Positions 4,923 to 6,312 of a stretch of DNA of 6,312 nt are shown one piece after another. The position numbers and the translations under genes were made by a program. The stretch's first letter is position 1. Every line of letters starts with the position of its first letter. The notes beneath the pieces were generated by a model. It was not told where the DNA came from and did no database searches. It saw only the letters and a program-made list of their open reading frames with translations. Source of the stretch: Clostridiaceae bacterium (lineage in GTDB: Bacteria; Bacillota; Clostridia; Saccharofermentanales; DTU023); the NCBI GenBank assembly GCA_012800135.1, contig JAAZJV010000042.1, forward strand, positions 1 to 6,312, in the 5' to 3' direction.

Positions 4923-5384
4923 TCAGCTTTTCGGTGTAATGATCTGGACGACACCGCGTGTCATAGAAAGTCTGCTGATCAAGGCTTCGATACCTTCTTG
5001 ACCGACATCTGTCTGAAAAGTCACTAGGGCGTGTACAAGTCCGTTCATAGGTAATCCTTGCTGAAATGACAATACAGTCACACCTGATTCAAAGAAGACA
5101 TCCAAGCAACGCTGTACGATTCGATCCGTGCTCTCTGTAACAAGAAGGAGCGTTCTGACAGGCTTGTCGGTAAAAGACATTGCATCACGGATCGCTGTTC
5201 TGTACTTGTAATACGCGCTCCTGCTGATACCCACATCGCGAACGGCCTCGCTGACCGTCGTTGAATAACTTGAATCAAGACGGCGTTTGACTTCAATCAC
5301 CTTTAGGAATACCTCCGGGAGCACATCCTCACGCACGAGATAGAAGTTTTCCCTCTTGTCTTTCGACGTCTTACGTTTCGCCAT
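4923..5384 (-). CDS. pheB: PheB/UPF0735-family HTH and ACT domain protein
   Basis: The 153-residue product begins with a basic segment and FYLVREDVLPEVFLKVIEVKRRL (about 14-36). A helix-turn-helix-like stretch follows, TTVSEAVRDVGISRSAYYKYR (42-62). The C-terminal half (about 75-150) is an ACT domain, with TLLLVTESTDRIVQRCLDVFFESGVTVLSF and the closing strand GVVQIIT. This is the layout of the PheB (YszB, UPF0735) family of Bacillota, often encoded near aromatic amino-acid genes and presumed to be amino-acid-responsive regulators; the function is not settled. I chose the ATG at 5384 because AAAGGA (5397-5392) lies seven bases upstream and because the family's conserved N-terminus starts here; an ATG 13 codons earlier is in frame but lacks that support. 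The first 14 bases overlap the end of rdgB in another frame. No aromatic biosynthesis gene is visible in this window. Confidence 0.87.
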   Translation of the reverse strand: MAKRKTSKDKRENFYLVREDVLPEVFLKVIEVKRRLDSSYSTTVSEAVRDVGISRSAYYKYRTAIRDAMSFTDKPVRTLLLVTESTDRIVQRCLDVFFESGVTVLSFQQGLPMNGLVHALVTFQTDVGQEGIEALISRLSMTRGVVQIITPKS

Positions 5385-6030
5385 AGCGTGTTCCTTTCCG
5401 TTGAATAAAGCCCATATCATCAAAAAATGCGCTCAAGGCTCGACCTCGGTGGCTGACGGCGTTTTTTTCATCTTCTGTAAACTCGGCCAACGTCCGCATT
5501 TCTCCTTCCGGAATGAAAATGGGATCGTATCCGAAGCCTGCTGCGCCGGATAGGTTCTCAGCGATTGTACCTTTTACTTCGCCGTGATATAGCCTTTCTT
5601 CTCCTGAAGGGAAAATAACCGCGATGGAACAGAGAAAAGCTGCGTTTCGACGCGTCTCATGTTTGAGTTCGTGCAGTACTTTCTCCATCCGGTCATGATC
5701 CGTCGCCAATATTCCCGCAAATCGGGCAGAATAAATGCCTGGTGCCCCGTCGAGTGCATCAATCACTAGTCCGGAATCATCAGCCAATACAATCATATCC
5801 TGAGTGAGCGCGTGAACGGTTCTCGCCTTATACAAAGCGTTTTCATCAAATGACGATCCCTTCTCATCTAAATCTATATTAAGATCGGCATCCGTCAGAC
5901 TTTTGAAGACGACAGGATAACCCTCAGCCATAGCGTGAAACTCGCGCATTTTAAAAACATTATGGGTTGCGATTAAGATAGTAAGTGGAACTGCCATTTT
6001 ACTCTCACATGTAAAGTCCGCAATAGTCAT
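5371..6030 (-). CDS. rdgB: Non-canonical purine NTP pyrophosphatase (RdgB/HAM1 family)
   Basis: The enzyme hydrolyses XTP, ITP, dITP and related deaminated purine nucleotides to monophosphate and pyrophosphate, keeping them out of DNA and RNA. From the ATG at 6030 it has 219 residues, near the family norm of about 200. All signatures are present: the substrate-binding ATHNVFK at 21-27, FDENALYKA at 61-69, the metal-binding DDSGL with D84-D85, GAPGIYSARFAG at 95-106, GFGYDPIF at 165-172 and SHRGRA at 193-198. Three starts are possible. TTG at 6051 precedes the ribosome binding site. ATG at 6030 has AGGAG 11 bases upstream. ATG at 5997 gives the family's usual N-terminus (MAVPLTILIATHN) but has only a weak site. 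I kept 6030. It follows the right-edge gene by about 33 bases, and its last codons contain the ribosome binding site and start of pheB. Confidence 0.95.
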   Translation of the reverse strand: MTIADFTCESKMAVPLTILIATHNVFKMREFHAMAEGYPVVFKSLTDADLNIDLDEKGSSFDENALYKARTVHALTQDMIVLADDSGLVIDALDGAPGIYSARFAGILATDHDRMEKVLHELKHETRRNAAFLCSIAVIFPSGEERLYHGEVKGTIAENLSGAAGFGYDPIFIPEGEMRTLAEFTEDEKNAVSHRGRALSAFFDDMGFIQRKGTRYGET

Positions 6031-6063
6031 TGCTATCTTGTCTCCTCTCAAGGAAAAGGATCT

Positions 6064-6312
6064 TTATAATGCCAGAAAATCGGCGATCGCAAAAGCGGCC
6101 TTTTGTACAGTCTCTTCCTTAAAAGGCGATGGATATCCGGATCTTAAAAGGCGAAGAAGCGGGTTACGGCCTTCATGAGTATTTAGGAGTCTTACATAGT
6201 ACCCTTCTAGCTGAATATGATTTCTTCCAAAAGGCAATGTCCCCAATACTGTGACGAGGGCAAGCGCCTTTACAATGCCCGTAAGCGGCCTTTTTAGCAA
6301 GGACGGTGCCAT
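6064..6312 (-). CDS. C-terminal fragment of an unidentified protein
   Basis: An open frame of 82 codons runs from the right window edge to a TAA at 6064-6066, just upstream of rdgB on the same strand. The ATG at the very edge is probably internal, so this is the 3' end of a longer gene. I do not recognise it with confidence. The closing part (HIQLEGYYVRLLNT, then PLLRLLRSGY, PFKEETVQKAAFAIADFL) faintly recalls the C-terminal end of amidase_3-type N-acetylmuramoyl-L-alanine amidases. There the order is FYVLRNT, a Pro-led hydrophobic strand, GFxSNPxEE and a final AxAIAxGI helix. Here the middle does not keep the usual VExGF residues and has a few extra ones. The short distance to rdgB suggests the same transcript. 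Confidence 0.5.
   Translation of the reverse strand: MAPSLLKRPLTGIVKALALVTVLGTLPFGRNHIQLEGYYVRLLNTHEGRNPLLRLLRSGYPSPFKEETVQKAAFAIADFLAL

Overview
This window looks like a chromosomal housekeeping segment from a low-to-moderate GC bacterium of the phylum Bacillota (Firmicutes). The evidence is the neighbourhood of comEA, rsfS, nadD and yqeK, which also cluster in Bacillus-type genomes; a PheB/UPF0735 ACT-domain gene, a family typical of this phylum; and strong GGAGG-type ribosome binding sites. I cannot name a genus. No transposase, integrase, phage, defence or CRISPR gene is visible.

Layout. The left edge holds the 3' end of a plus-strand comEA-type gene (helix-hairpin-helix DNA-binding domain). 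Everything else is on the minus strand, read from right to left: an unidentified 3' gene fragment at the right edge; rdgB (house-cleaning NTP pyrophosphatase); a pheB-like HTH-ACT regulator that overlaps the end of rdgB; a polytopic membrane protein of unknown function with a TTG start; prfB (release factor 2, uninterrupted frame); a nadD-yqeK fusion that overlaps prfB by one base (TGATG); rsfS with its own probable promoter; and a tRNA-Glu(CTC) with promoter and terminator, which converges on comEA.

How the genes fit together. rsfS, nadD-yqeK and prfB link ribosome and translation state (RsfS silencing, RF2 termination) with NAD synthesis and dinucleoside polyphosphate clearance (NadD, YqeK). 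rdgB removes non-canonical purine nucleotides. The rdgB/pheB overlap and the prfB/nadD-yqeK overlap suggest co-transcription with translational coupling. A candidate promoter in front of prfB and a clear -10 in front of rsfS suggest at least three transcription units on the minus strand.

Most unusual points. (1) The 3' ends of both comEA and rsfS are followed by a second, diverged copy of the same 3' end, and these duplicated tails lie on either side of the tRNA-Glu gene. The comEA copies differ only at synonymous positions over their last eight codons. The second rsfS tail carries the -35 element of the tRNA promoter. (2) The nadD-yqeK fusion has about 125 extra residues inside the HD domain, including five tandem 13-residue (39-bp) units with a 78-bp higher-order period. 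(3) prfB lacks the usual programmed frameshift, although a Shine-Dalgarno-like GGAG and a CTTTG still sit where the shift site would be. I found no complete new system; these are structural oddities in otherwise ordinary genes.
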